Source: Silene latifolia
Lineage: Eukaryota; Streptophyta; Magnoliopsida; Caryophyllales; Caryophyllaceae
Length of the DNA stretch: 64,000 nt
Reading direction: 5' to 3'
NCBI RefSeq assembly: GCF_048544455.1
Contig: NC_133534.1
Coordinates: 223,786,292-223,850,291, forward strand
A model generated the notes under the pieces. That model saw nothing but the letters and a program-made list of their open reading frames with translations, searched no databases and had not been told where the DNA came from. Within the stretch, counting starts at the first letter, position 1. Each line of letters begins with the position of its first letter. Shown here piece after piece: positions 29,575 to 40,268 of the stretch. The translations under genes and the position numbers were made by a program.

Positions 29575-29780
29575 AATTCTACTATTTATAAGTAATATAT
29601 TCACAAAATTGGATTTTTTTTTTCTGATGTGGGACAATTCTAATATTTATACGCAATATATATTTATCAAACTTGCATTATTTTTCAATGTGGGACAAAT
29701 AACATTCTCAGAATTACACCATCTTTTTTGCACTTACTTCGACATCCAACCAGATCTCGAATACCGAATACAGACAATTG

Positions 29781-31016
29781 CTACTCATTATGAGGCTTCT
29801 GATAGCCTTGTTGATTCTTATGTGGAGGAATATACGGCTGCTGTTGCTGGTTCGGAGGAGGAATAGGATTGAGCACATTTTGGCTTGTCCACCTCAAATT
29901 GGGATGGACATTTGGCTCATAATAAGTATTCGTCTGCCTGTAATGTTGAAAGGCAGCACATTGCTCAAAAGGACTGGGACAATTCTCAGAAACATGCCCC
30001 TCAGCTCCACATCTTCGACAGACGAAAGGACCGTCTGACACAGCATTCACCTGATACATCCCTCCTTTGGAAGCTCCTCCCAACTCATATTTATCAAATC
30101 TCGCAGTAAGAGCTTCTAGTGCAGCTACAGAAGAGGATTCAACAGCTCTTCTTTGATTGCCTCTGGAGTTCCCATATTCAGCCTTATGGGTGGCCAAATC
30201 ATCAATGATCTTCCACCCCTTAGTCTCTCCCATGTTCTCAGCAAATCGGCCATTGGCAGTAGCATCCAAAATAGCTCTCTGATCGTCGTACAGCCCATTA
30301 TAGAACTGATTGCATAGACTCCACTTCTCGAACCCATGATGCGGAATGGTTCGCACCAGCTTCTTGAAACGGACCCATGCTTCATGAAAGTTCTCATCAG
30401 GCCCCTGTTTAAAGCTCGTGATCTGAGCTCTAATGGCAATAATCTTCGATGTAGAAAAGTACTTCTTGTAAAATGCTAAAGCCAGCGAATTCCAGTCAGT
30501 TATACCGTGAGCTTCCCGGTCCAAATCCCTGTACCACTCCCTTGCAGCATCTCGGAGTGAGAAAATAAACATGGTTTCTTTTATCTGATCCTGGGTCACG
30601 CCAGCAGGTGGAGGTATGGAGCAGCAATAATCGATAAAAGTCTCCATGTGCTTAGCTGCATCTTCATTTGCAGCTGCCCCAAATTGGTTTTTCTCAACCA
30701 GATTGATAAAAGTTGGCTTCGGCTCGAATTTTCTCGCCTCCCCTGGTAATACAAACCCCTTATAGAGATTTGCGCTGGCAATAGTTGCTTCTTCAGCCAT
30801 TTCTAGAAAGTCTGGAGAAGTGACTGTCTCAACTGATGAATTGGAAACTGGAGATGAAGGTGGATTCTCCTCAAACAAGGCGTTCTCGTAATAACTAGAC
30901 AGAGTACTCAGCTCTTCCTCTGTCGGCAATACCCTCTGTGATCGCCTCAACTCGCGCAAGGATTTTTCAAGTTCAGGATTATAAGGCAATAATTCACCGC
31001 CCTGTGACCTGCGCAT
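29781..31016 (-). CDS. Intact Athila-like gag fragment carried by Helitron 1
   Basis: An open frame of 411 codons starting MRRSQGGELLPYNPE, the usual Athila gag start. It contains the capsid-like region (TMFIFSLRDAAREWYRDLD; FKKLVRTIPHHGFEKWSLCN; FYNGLYDDQRAILDA) and, at roughly residue 330, a C-x2-C-x4-H-x4-C zinc knuckle (CRRCGAEGHVSENC). It ends artificially a few codons after GYQKP, where retroelement sequence joins Helitron sequence. It is clearly related to the gag of element 2 (58199-56743) but not identical, so the source was another family member. The gag product packages the element's RNA. Whether this copy is expressed is unknown; it has no promoter of its own except the adjoining LTR piece. 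Notably it has no frame damage. Confidence 0.8.
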   Translation of the reverse strand: MRRSQGGELLPYNPELEKSLRELRRSQRVLPTEEELSTLSSYYENALFEENPPSSPVSNSSVETVTSPDFLEMAEEATIASANLYKGFVLPGEARKFEPKPTFINLVEKNQFGAAANEDAAKHMETFIDYCCSIPPPAGVTQDQIKETMFIFSLRDAAREWYRDLDREAHGITDWNSLALAFYKKYFSTSKIIAIRAQITSFKQGPDENFHEAWVRFKKLVRTIPHHGFEKWSLCNQFYNGLYDDQRAILDATANGRFAENMGETKGWKIIDDLATHKAEYGNSRGNQRRAVESSSVAALEALTARFDKYELGGASKGGMYQVNAVSDGPFVCRRCGAEGHVSENCPSPFEQCAAFQHYRQTNTYYEPNVHPNLRWTSQNVLNPIPPPNQQQQPYIPPHKNQQGYQKPHNE

Positions 31017-31594
31017 AAGAGGAAACTACAAACAGGATATAAGAATAGTCTAAGGAACGGATGTCCCTTAGACTGAAAAAGGACTAAACTAAAGCAACAA
31101 ATAAATTAAACAATTGCCTCCCCGGCAACGGCGCCAAAATTTGACACGGCTATCGCAACCCTATCAAAGATAAAACCTAACGGTCTCAACTAAAATGTAG
31201 CAGAGGCAGTCGAGTATCGAATCCACAGGGAGGTAATGCTATTATCTGTTGTCTAATTCTAATCCTACGGTAACAATTGGGGGGGTTGTTTGAATTTGGT
31301 TCCAAACTACGAAGTTTGAAAGGAAGAGAAATAAAGTAAAGAGCAGTAAAGGCAATAAAATATGATTAAACTATCAAGAGAAGAGGGACATGTCGGGAAT
31401 TCGGTTCACTACGGTAGTCCTGTGACTCAGCTGTAAATGATTCAGACGAACTAATGTGAGACGGATGTTGAAAGGTCCTTTCGGTCCACTTTCTATCCTA
31501 AAATACCACTAACTTAACTTTCATCCTCATTAGGGTAGTCTACTGTTCATAGCAGGCCTATTTAGTCCAATCTTTCAATCCAGGATTAATTTCT
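31017..31594 (-). mobile_element. Primer site and U5-side LTR fragment attached to the captured gag
   Basis: TGGCGCCGTTGCCGGGGA (tRNA-Asp-type primer site, near 31137-31120) and about 450 bp of LTR follow on the right, similar to the start of the element 2 LTRs (58325 on) with more divergence. It stops at about 31594 inside the LTR, so only the junction LTR-PBS-gag was carried, not a whole element. Confidence 0.75.
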
Positions 31595-31898
31595 AATAGT
31601 TATATTTAAATTTAATAATATGATCAACTACTCTCCATTAATATTTGTACGTTGTTTTTCTTCAAAAAAAAATTTAACATAATTGAGTTACGGAAATTTC
31701 CCGTGGTACCCCTTAATTTTGTTAGATTTTCCATGTTACCCCTACTTTTAAAAATCTGCCTATGGTACCCTTGAGGTTCCATTTTTTTTCCCATGGTACC
31801 TGCTAATGTAAAGGCTGTTAAATGGACGTTAAGTTTGATGGTGTGGCAATAAAATAACAATTAAAAAATAATACCCCCTTTATTGTTTTATTGTTACG
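31595..31898. other. Helitron 1 interior, 'GGTACC' repeat DNA
   Basis: AT-rich with repeated motifs of the form TGGTACCC or ATGGTACC (31700-31800). A similar phrase resumes at 32539 after the solo LTR. No gene. Confidence 0.4.
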
Positions 31899-32482
31899 TG
31901 ATGGGGCATATTCTGCACCCGCTGACCACGTCAACATATTGAGCAAGGTCAAAGATATCCACAAGCAAGTCAACGACTTAGACAGCCCAACCGACGCAGC
32001 CTGTCGGCCTGTCTCTTGGGTCCCGGCTGGGACAACTAGCCAGCCGGGGCACACATCCGCGAACTCATATCCAAGACCCCTCGGCGGCGAGTCAACAGGG
32101 CCCGCCGGCCTGCCATGGGTCCCTCGGCCGAGGGTAGATCAGTCTTTCCACCTGCTAGCCACTTGGCCACTACGTGACAAAAGGTGAAAGTCTATAAATA
32201 CTCCTCAACTCTCATTGAGGAAAGGATCCACAATTTAACCTAAGAATCACTATTCATCTGGTAATATCTTCCTTATCACTCTACAATATATACTTCGCCA
32301 AGTAACAACAACTTATCCCTTTAAGTTTACTGACTTGAGCGTCGGAGTGAGTTCGCTCGGTCCAAAGCCGAGCCCTCAGTTTGTTCATTGTTTCAGGAGA
32401 CCGAGAGGAGGATCCAACCAAAGACGTCATTCTACAAGTACGGGTGGTAACAAATAACTGCTCTGGAATTACACCCGGAACA
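31899..32482 (+). mobile_element. Solo LTR (Ty3/gypsy-like), 584 bp
   Basis: Begins TGATGGGGCATATTCTGC and ends ACACCCGGAACA. Contains a TATA-like box (GTCTATAAATACTCC, 32190-32204) and the phrase CTTGAGCGTCGGAGTGAG, common in plant gypsy LTRs. Flanks TTACG and GTACG agree in four of five bases, consistent with a slightly mutated target duplication. No internal sequence remains. Confidence 0.65.
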
Positions 32483-32882
32483 GTACGGATATCTTTCTTT
32501 TAAATACAAATTTAATTAACTATATCATAATAATATTGGAAATTTCTCATGGTAACCTTGAACTTTGATAGATTACACATGCTACCATAGACTTTTGTTT
32601 TCTTTTTTTTTATCATAATTAAAATATGTGCAAATGATAAGAATCTATACTCTAATGATAGAATATTTTTTAACATAATTCTAATTATATTATTTAAACA
32701 TAGTATATTTACCACACCTACATTATTTTTCAATATGGGACATATAAAATCTATAGGCAGAAAATATAATGATATAAACTTTTAAGAGCTCTCCAAGACA
32801 ATACTTAAGCGACTCAAAAGATTTTGGGTTGATGCCTAAGTTCCAAGGATGCTCATAGAATCACCCACCTTATGCTATATTT

Positions 32883-32893
32883 CGATGTGGGAA
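32883..32893 (-). promoter_or_regulatory. USE-like motif, copy 2 (TATA lost)
   Basis: Minus strand TTCCCACATCG. The expected TATAAATA position is altered (TGCTCATAGAATC on the plus strand). Confidence 0.4.
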
Positions 32894-33295
32894 ATTCTAT
32901 TTTTTATATGTAGTATATTTATCACACCTATATTATTTTTCAATGTGGGAGATATAACATACTATGAAATACACTATCTTTAATATGTGCAAATTATATG
33001 AAATCTATATATACTCTAATGATAGCATTTCTTACTATGAATCTAATAACATTATTTTCATAATTTTTTTATCGACATTATTTTGTCAAATGAAATTTAA
33101 AAGTTTTATATAAAAATTAGAAACATCACTTGAATATAAAATAAGAAATACATAGTATATATTATAATAACTAAAAGATTTTCCAAACATTAACTTAGGT
33201 TAGAAATCATTATTGTAGAGACGGTAATACAAACTCTTTTAAGAGTTATCTCTGACAATACGTAAGGGAATCAAAAGCTTTTGGGTTATGACTTC

Positions 33296-33347
33296 TATTT
33301 ATAATCATAAGATCACCATGTCTTATGGTAATCTTCCGATGTGGGAC
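33296..33347 (-). promoter_or_regulatory. USE + TATA module, copy 3
   Basis: Minus strand GTCCCACATCG (33347-33337), a perfect USE, 33 bp, then TATAAATA (33303-33296). Confidence 0.55.
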
Positions 33348-33777
33348 AATTCTAATATTTATACATAGTATATTCACCACACTTACGTTACTTTTCAATG
33401 TAGGACAAATAACATACTAAGTACACCATTTTTTTTTGCACCTACTTTGACATCAACCCGATTTAATAATGAGAAAATACAATACAATACAATATACGCT
33501 CTAATGATAACATTTTTTTTTTGTCACAATCTAATTATATAATTTTCATACGATACTTTTTTTTCAAATGAAATATAAGTTTTTTATATCAAAATTATAA
33601 ACATCACTTTAATATAATATAGAAAATGTATATATATGGGACATTTCTATTATTTATACATAATATATTCACAACACCTACATTATTTTTCAATGTGGGA
33701 CATATAACATACTAAAAAGTCTATATCTTTTATATCAAAAAATTTTGGATTAATACCTATGTTTCAAGGATGCCTCC

Positions 33778-33829
33778 TATTTATATTTATAGAATCACCC
33801 TACCGTATACTATTATTTCAATGTGAGAT
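33778..33829 (-). promoter_or_regulatory. USE + TATA module, copy 4 (degenerate USE)
   Basis: Minus strand ATCTCACATTG (33829-33819), 33 bp, TATAAATA (33785-33778). Confidence 0.4.
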
Positions 33830-34284
33830 ACATAATTTAATTATTTAGACGTAGTATGTTCATAATGCCTACATTATTTTTCAATGTGATACCAAGAAAT
33901 ACATGTCTCTTCTTAAAAAACCACTATTGTATACATATTATTTTTCTTTGAAGGTAAAACCACTTAGTCTCGATCATTAGATATGGATCTCTACATTGTA
34001 CATATAACGACTCATTAACGCTCTATTACTGCATTCAGAAGACAACCATTAGTAAAATCTGTAGTTTTGTATTGTGTCAGGAGACTACCATTAGTAAAAC
34101 CTTTAGTTATTTTTTGATTTTCTTGTTAATGTTCTTATCTCTTTCCCGGGTAGTTCCAACGATTTCTACTTTATTTTTTATATCATATCGTAGATAATGA
34201 TAGAAAATCTTAAGAGCTCTTTAAAACAATATTTATGAGACTCAAAAAATTTTTGGTTGATACATAAGTTTCAAATATGCATCC

Positions 34285-34334
34285 TATTTATAATCATAGG
34301 ATCACATCACCTTACCAATCTTTCGATGTGGGAC
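34285..34334 (-). promoter_or_regulatory. USE + TATA module, copy 5
   Basis: Minus strand GTCCCACATCG (34334-34324), 31 bp, TATAAATA (34292-34285). Confidence 0.55.
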
Positions 34335-34743
34335 AATTCTACTATTTATATGTAATATATTCACCACACCTACTTATTTTCTAATGTGGGACAAAACATA
34401 CTAAAAAAGTACACAATTTTACGTATTAAGAAGTACATCATCTTTAATATGTGCAAATAATATGAAATTTATACTCTAATGATAGCATTTTTTAACACAA
34501 AGCTAATTATATTATTTTCATAATTTTTTTAACGATATTTTTTTGCCAAATGAAATGTAAAAGTTTGATATAAAAAATTGGAAATATCACTTGAATATAA
34601 TTTAGGAAATGTAAATATTATAATAATTAAAAGATTTTCCACTTTATTTTTTACATCAAAAATTATACTTTCCTAAATTGATTTTTGATGATGTGGACGC
34701 TCTCAGATCGCTCGAAAAAACTCTCTTTTATATATATACTAGA

Positions 34744-35239
34744 TGTGGTAACTAAAACAATAATGTAAATTGTAAACTTGGAATTAGAAATACCTTATAA
34801 AAGAGAACTTATATGAAAGAACAAATAACAAATAACCAAAAGTTTGAATATCAAATGCTTGAGAATATTTTGAAGTACAAAATGTTGAAAGATTAACTAA
34901 GGAATGCTTAACAACTTGTAAATTAAAATGAAAACTAATGAGAGAAAACTGATAATGCTTGAGGCTTATTGTAGTAAACTTGGACGTAAAATGAGATATC
35001 CAAAACCTAGGAATACCTCTCCTATTTATAGGAGAGGAGAAGGAAACGTAAGAAACCAAAGGGCATGCAACCCCGATCGGGGTCGTGTGTTACTCGGTTA
35101 TTTGCCTTAATTCCTCTCTTAATTCCTTGGAGAATCCTATGTGGGTGATTAAATGTGCGATTAATCACCCGGTTAATGCTTGCATTTGGCATCTTAAGAT
35201 CTTTTGGAATCCCATGCTTTCCCCTTGACTTTTGACTTG
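34744..35239 (-). mobile_element. Element 1, 3' LTR, middle piece (promoter region)
   Basis: Matches 60241-60755. Contains the TATA palindrome (35016-35037) and one copy of CCCCGATCGGGG (35071-35082), where the 5' LTR has two. Confidence 0.9.
35016..35037 (-). promoter_or_regulatory. TATA box inside a perfect palindrome, 3' LTR
   Basis: Arms CCTCTCCTAT and ATAGGAGAGG meet at a two-base centre, placing TATAAATA in the middle of a 22-bp inverted repeat. Confidence 0.7.
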
Positions 35240-36432
35240 CATTGGTGATCTTATGCATGCAAACTATAAACAATAAAAATAAAGAAATCTTTATCTTACA
35301 TTGGTATTTCGGTTTATATGGGCACAAAAGAGATCTCCTTCTCTTTTGTTCTTGTGCTTTCCTCAATGGATGAACAAGGACTCAAATGTAGAATCCCTCC
35401 CAAGGAATGATACCCAAGATATACCCTTAATAAAATTAATATTATTAATACTAGAATAACATTAATCTTTTAAATAAAATTGACCCAAATGATTTTGGTC
35501 CTCTCTATATTTCGGTTAAGAGGAGGAAGAAGGAGGAAGAGAATATTTTTATCTCTCTAAAAATATTATTGTTATGTTAGAATGAATTAATTTGCACTAG
35601 ATATCATGTAGTGTATATTGGAGAAAATAAGAGAAAACCCTTGGCTCCTCTTTTGTCCAAAACCGGGTAGGGTGGGGAAGAGTGGCCAATGCATGCACAA
35701 TGTGGTCTTTACAAGATTGTGTAGGTATGCATGGCTAGTATTAGGCTAACATCATTATGCTTTCCATTAACTTAATCAACATAATATATATGTTAATTCC
35801 TCCCAATATTTCGGTCCAAATTGAGATAAAATGGATTCCATTTTATCTTTGTCAATTTGTCACATGTTACATGTCATGTAAAAATGTTATGTATTTTTAA
35901 CATATTAAAAATCAACGTATTAATAAAAATACGTCATATACAAAATTGACTTAGTAATTCACAATTACTTGTACCAAAATAATTTACCAATTTATAAATC
36001 ACAACATCTTGTATTTATAATAATTCATTCAATTTCAATTGTTTCCTTAAACAATAATTTCATCTGAGTAATGAAACAATTCGATTACTTAGACCGTATC
36101 TTATTTAATCAGATTATAATGAGATACGTAAATTTTACTTCCAAAACCGTCCGTCAATTTTCAAGTAATTTAATTAACTCGTAACGTTATACGATCAATT
36201 AAATGATCAATTAAGAGTAATATCCTTTAGGTATGACCTAGGGGATCAACTGATCACCACCGTCGCACGACAGTAATGTCAAACTCTAGTCAGCCAATCA
36301 TTACCGATATGTGTGGACCAGTTGACAGTAAAAATACTTCTCAATTGTATTCTTTAAAATGAGACTTAAACATGTGATCATCATGATCAACAGTTGTGAT
36401 CGCATTAATGTCGGAGGACACATATTCCAACA
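35240..36432 (-). mobile_element. Copia LTR (family X), inverted, within the 3' LTR of element 1
   Basis: On the minus strand it starts TGTTGGAATATGTGTCCTCC at 36432 and runs leftward parallel to the LTR at 4753-6008, to about the GCATGCATAA segment; the last ~70 bp of that family are missing or replaced. No internal copia sequence adjoins, so it is a solo or truncated LTR. About 320 bp of the host LTR (counterpart of 60757-61077) are absent at this site, so insertion was accompanied or followed by a deletion. Confidence 0.7.
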
Positions 36433-36453
36433 CACTTATCAAACTCCCCCAAG
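36433..36453 (-). other. Start of element 1 3' LTR and its polypurine tract
   Basis: TGATAAGTG (36441-36433) is all that remains of the LTR start; the minus strand just upstream reads CTTGGGGGAGTT (36453-36442), the Athila polypurine tract. A further CTTGAGGACAAGCAAGG lies upstream. Confidence 0.8.
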
Positions 36454-36992
36454 CTAAATCCTTGCTTGTCCTCAAGCAAGAGACTAAATCCCATCTATTG
36501 CATTATCTAAACAAGCTAAGCATAATGATTTTAAAAACCCGAAACAACATGGGCAAGGAATAAAGCAAGACATGGATGAGATTTACACGACGGCGTAGCA
36601 TAGAAAACTTTGGATGAACTTTTAAGCTCTTGCATGATCTTTCGACTTATGGACTCTTACGGTGCACTCAAACTCTTTTTTTTTTATGTGGAAGGACAAT
36701 TTTTGTGAATGATCACTCAACTATCCTCAACTTATAACAATGTGCCCGCAATCTAATATGGTAAACATGTCAAAACTGGCAAGCAAAGACAATCAAGTGT
36801 AAGCATGATGAAGCCGCCAAATGGGTAGGAAGAAGGCAAATAAACATGGGTGAAAAAGGGGAACAAAAGAGTTATGGTAATGTGGAGCTAAGTCAAGCTA
36901 GCAACTACCAAAATGCAAGGATGCTCAATCCCAATTCTAATCCAATTTTGCAATTCAAACCGTAAGAAAATTCTCCAAAATAATATAAATAA
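36454..36992 (-). other. Element 1 3' untranslated region
   Basis: No open frame; A-rich. Part of the long non-coding stretch between the env-like ORF and the 3' LTR. Confidence 0.5.
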
Positions 36993-37113
36993 CTAGTTTT
37001 GATGCCCGTGAAATTCACGGGATTCATTAAAATTCTGGTGCTTTTGTCTTATTTATTGGATTTATCGCTTGAAGTTATGGTACTTTTGTCGTATTGGATT
37101 TAACCATTACAAT

Positions 37114-37707
37114 GAAGTTTTTGCTTAAATGGGGTTGAAAACCAAACTATTTAACAAAATGGTGCCGATTTCAAACTATTTATCAAAAATGGGTCCATGA
37201 CATCATTTTCAAATTATTCTTTTTTTTTTTTTTTTGAAAAATTGGACAAGTCGATGTCCTGCTTGCCATATTGAGGTGTTTGACAAGCTACTTTCGTCCT
37301 CGCCGTCCTCCTTGTTCCGACCACCAAATTACGAAATACCACCACTATTCTCTTCTTTTCACTTCCCTTATTGTATACACATCTTTATTTGAGTTATTTG
37401 CCCAATGGTTTCCGCTAAAAATGACCCATAATATCACCGTCCGCTAACGATTTTGGTTCCGCAACAATTCATTGATATTGTCTTAATGATTATACCGTAT
37501 TATACCGTATGAACTCCTTTTTTATGTAATTGAGGCCATTGGTAATGATGATCCTAATGCTTTAAACAAACTCTCTTGATATAACTTGATAATACCAGTA
37601 TATAAGATGTAACATCATAAAAATAGATGTTTAAATTAGTGAGAATGTATGCAAATCCGATTTTTGTTAAATAGTTTGGGTTTCAACCCCATTTAAGCAA
37701 AAACTTC
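37114..37707. mobile_element. MULE-type MITE, 594 bp
   Basis: Terminal inverted repeats start GAAGTTTTTGCTTAAATGGG on both ends and continue for about 45 bp with few mismatches (…GGTTGAAA, CCAAACTATTTAACAAA). Flanked by CATTACAAT (37105-37113) and CATTATAAT (37708-37716), a 9-bp target duplication with one mismatch, as expected for Mutator-like elements. Non-coding. Confidence 0.8.
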
Positions 37708-37851
37708 CATTATAATATTAGTCCGTGGCCCTGGCTAGTGTCAATAATTAAGAGGTTATGAATTAAAGGTGATATATACACATCTTTTTGTAGATTGTCA
37801 TCACTATAGTGAGAAAATATAATAGGGGACACAATTACATAATTATTTATA

Positions 37852-38136
37852 CTATCTAAATGTTCTTAAAAAAACTATTCTTATAAATAAAAGCTTATTT
37901 ACGCTAATTGTTGCTCTCGAACTGGAAATCCTACTTCGAAGTTGGAGGTGTTTCCCTTTTTTGCTTACCGTCTTTTGTATTTGCTTTATCCACTTTCTAT
38001 CCATGCCCATTTTCGTTGTGTCGGCGGCGCGGGTGTATGCTGTGATTTTGGAGTTAGATGTTTGTCTCTTTAATTCGACTTGCGGTTCGAATGTTTTTAG
38101 TCTCTTGTTGTCCATTTCCACATTTCTTGTTCTCAC
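37852..38136 (-). other. Possible captured exon fragment in Helitron 2
   Basis: A minus-strand frame of 94 codons of normal amino-acid composition (KRLKTFEPQVELKRQ; DRKWIKQIQKTVSKKG), followed by a donor-like GGTAAGC near 37975. GC content is higher than its surroundings. I do not recognise a family. Helitrons often carry such fragments, but chance is not excluded. Confidence 0.25.
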
Positions 38137-39286
38137 TTTAACTTTGAATGTGTCTTCATTGCCTATGCATCCGTGTCATGTGTTGCGGGATAACCTTGGT
38201 TGACAATGATAAATCAAAACTCAGAAAGCCATCAACAAAACAAAAAATTGTATATTCAGTAACACGATCAACATGAAAAAAGCGTCAACTAATTAGCTAA
38301 TAAGATTCACTAAATTACATCCCACAACTTTATAGTGCTTAGGTGAAAAACAATGTATTCAATAAACATATTCACTTAATGTGCTTTCTACTGTGTTCTA
38401 AGAGGGGAAACAGTACCATTAAGGACAATAACAAAAACAGAGATACAAGAAATAATGAAAACAATAGAAGGAAAAAGCTATGGAAAACTGAAGTATCCCT
38501 ATTACACAACTTGGCTATGAGACATGTGTTCGACAACACGAACAACGATTTGGTAATCTACGAACTAAAACCGCAAAAATGGACAACTTACCAAAATATC
38601 TTACATACTGAGAATTAATTTGTGATCTTTATCTCCTGAAATAGAAGCCGAATGTCATTCGTAAATAGAAACTATAGGACCAAATCAAAAAGCATCAAAT
38701 CGAGTAAAAAATTAGCTAAAAATGGAAAGAAAATGGGGTTGATTCGTTGATTAGAACTAACATAGTGACCATGAATTAAATAGGCAAGTCAAGTACGTAA
38801 TATCCATTTGGTTGAAAGAGGAAAATGAAAATAAAAAAGAATGATTTACCTCAATTTAGCGAGACCGAACACATATTTAGGTATCGAAAATGGGTGTTTG
38901 TTTTGGTAATATTTATAGGTGAGCTTTTATTTGAGCAAGAATCTGGATAGTCGACTAACAATCGTTGCTTTTACTATGGGGGGTAAGGATTGAAGATGAA
39001 GTTGAAAGAGGTTGGTGTAATGAAAAGATAGGAGCTGTAATTATTAGTCTTTGTTATGATGGTAATAAATAAAGGAAAAAGGGTGAGGCTGCTCAGTGAC
39101 CCCAGTCTATTATTTAGGCAGAGAAGAAATCGGCGGGAAAGCTCGTAGTTAGACTCATGACATGGCAGATACTTTAATATTTATAGATAGATGTGGCATT
39201 AGTTCTGTCTACGTGGCTTTTACATGGTCTACGTGGCTTTGTCTAGTTGGCTTTTTTTAGGATGCCTTTTAATAGTGTTTTATAGA

Positions 39287-40268
39287 TGCTTGAGAAATTC
39301 TCATATCTTTTCCTCTTCTTCTTTTTCTTTTCTTTGCATACTTCTTTTTTTTCATGCTCTTTCTCATTCATTCATTTTTTTTCTTTCTTCATTTTTTCAT
39401 TTTCTTTCATTTTCCAATTTTTCCAATTTTTTCATTTCTCTTTTTTTTTCTCTTTTTTTTTTTGAGCATTAAGACCAAGCTCACATGATTTCAAACAACA
39501 AAACATATCCCAATGAGCACCCAAACACTATCCAATTAAGCTACTAGCTCAACAAGGGTAGGCAATTTCAATGATGTAGCTAAGGATAAATTTTTTGAAG
39601 GGGTCAAAAAGGCTAAAATATCATGTGAATGGCTCCAAAATGCTACAACAAATGAATGTGTGCTTACCAAGAAATGACATGAGAACCATACTTGTGCGTT
39701 TTGATGAAACACACATTATAAGGAGACACCTACACTCACCTAAGAGAGACCGGATATGGATGCATCGGTCAAAAGAGGCTCTACCTTACCATTTTGTAGC
39801 TTGCCACAAGTCAAGATCAAGCCTATTCGGTTCATTCTCCATCTTCCACCTACTATGTCAAGACATCCCCATGTAGCTAATATCCCATCATTAAAGAATA
39901 AATCATTAGCAACAAGCTATTATTAGGATAAGCAAAGAGGAAAGTAGGCAACAAGCAAGCACAAAGCAAAAATTTCTCTCAAAAATTTTCAAATTTTCTA
40001 CACTGCATGCAAACTACACTATATGCAAATGCAATCCCCCCCCCCCCCCCAAGCTAAACATCACATTGTCCTCAATGTGCCAACTATTCAAATCACTCAA
40101 TCAAACCATAAGAATGGCTCAAAGCACAAAACAAGAAGGACTAGAGGTTATGTTTAATGGGTTGCAAGATCTAAACTAATATGCAAAGCAATTAAAAACT
40201 TACTCAACTTGCTAACCCCCCCCCCTCTCCAAGCTAGCATGAATTCGGGGGATTTCTTCATCAATCAA
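39287..40268 (-). other. Element 1 3' untranslated region, T- and C-rich tracts
   Basis: T-rich run (39290-39470) and two poly-C runs (about 40028-40040 and 40217-40225). The phrase CCCCAAGCTA recurs after both poly-C runs and at the 3' tract near 36446, suggesting decayed duplicates of the polypurine tract region. No gene. Confidence 0.5.

Larger units (their letters stand above)
32790..34680 (-). repeat. Diverged ~450-550-bp repeat units of Helitron 1
   Basis: Four units in this stretch (and one partial unit at 29480-29780) share the order AAGAGCTCT, ACTCAAAA, TTTTGG, TATTTATA, GATGTGGGAC, AATATATTCACC, then AATGTGGGACA and 'ATATGTGCAAATAATATG'. They are duplicated copies of one module. 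Nothing else is seen in the DNA between them. Confidence 0.7.
29352..34743 (-). mobile_element. Helitron 1 (non-autonomous), in the 3' LTR of element 1
   Basis: On the minus strand the element starts TCTAGTATATATATAAAAG (at 34743) and ends with the hairpin CCCGTTGCAACGCACGGG, then CATTCAAA, then CTAG (at 29352). The uninterrupted LTR copy at 60236-60246 shows the target TAACTATGTGG, with the insertion exactly between A and T. Those are the three Helitron hallmarks: 5' TC, 3' CTAG preceded by a short hairpin, and AT target without duplication. No Rep/helicase is encoded. It carries a gag/LTR fragment, a solo LTR and repeated promoter-like units. Confidence 0.85.
36993..39286 (-). mobile_element. 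Helitron 2 (non-autonomous), in element 1 3' region
   Basis: The 3' end on the minus strand is hairpin CCCGTGAAATTCACGGG, then CATCAAAA, then CTAG (36993-36996), next to A at 36992. The 5' end is TC on the minus strand at 39286 (TCTATAAAACACTATTAAAA), or alternatively at 39191 (TCTATCTATAAATATTAAAG); both are followed by T on the plus strand, so either fits an A/T target. I prefer the outer one, because GCCACGTAGAC-type Helitron start sequence continues to it. No Rep/helicase found. Confidence 0.7.

Noticed and set aside
40028..40225. Poly-C runs as assembly gaps or telomere-like DNA
   Set aside because: They sit in front of CCAAGCTA, like the polypurine-tract region of the same element; ordinary decayed duplicates are more likely.
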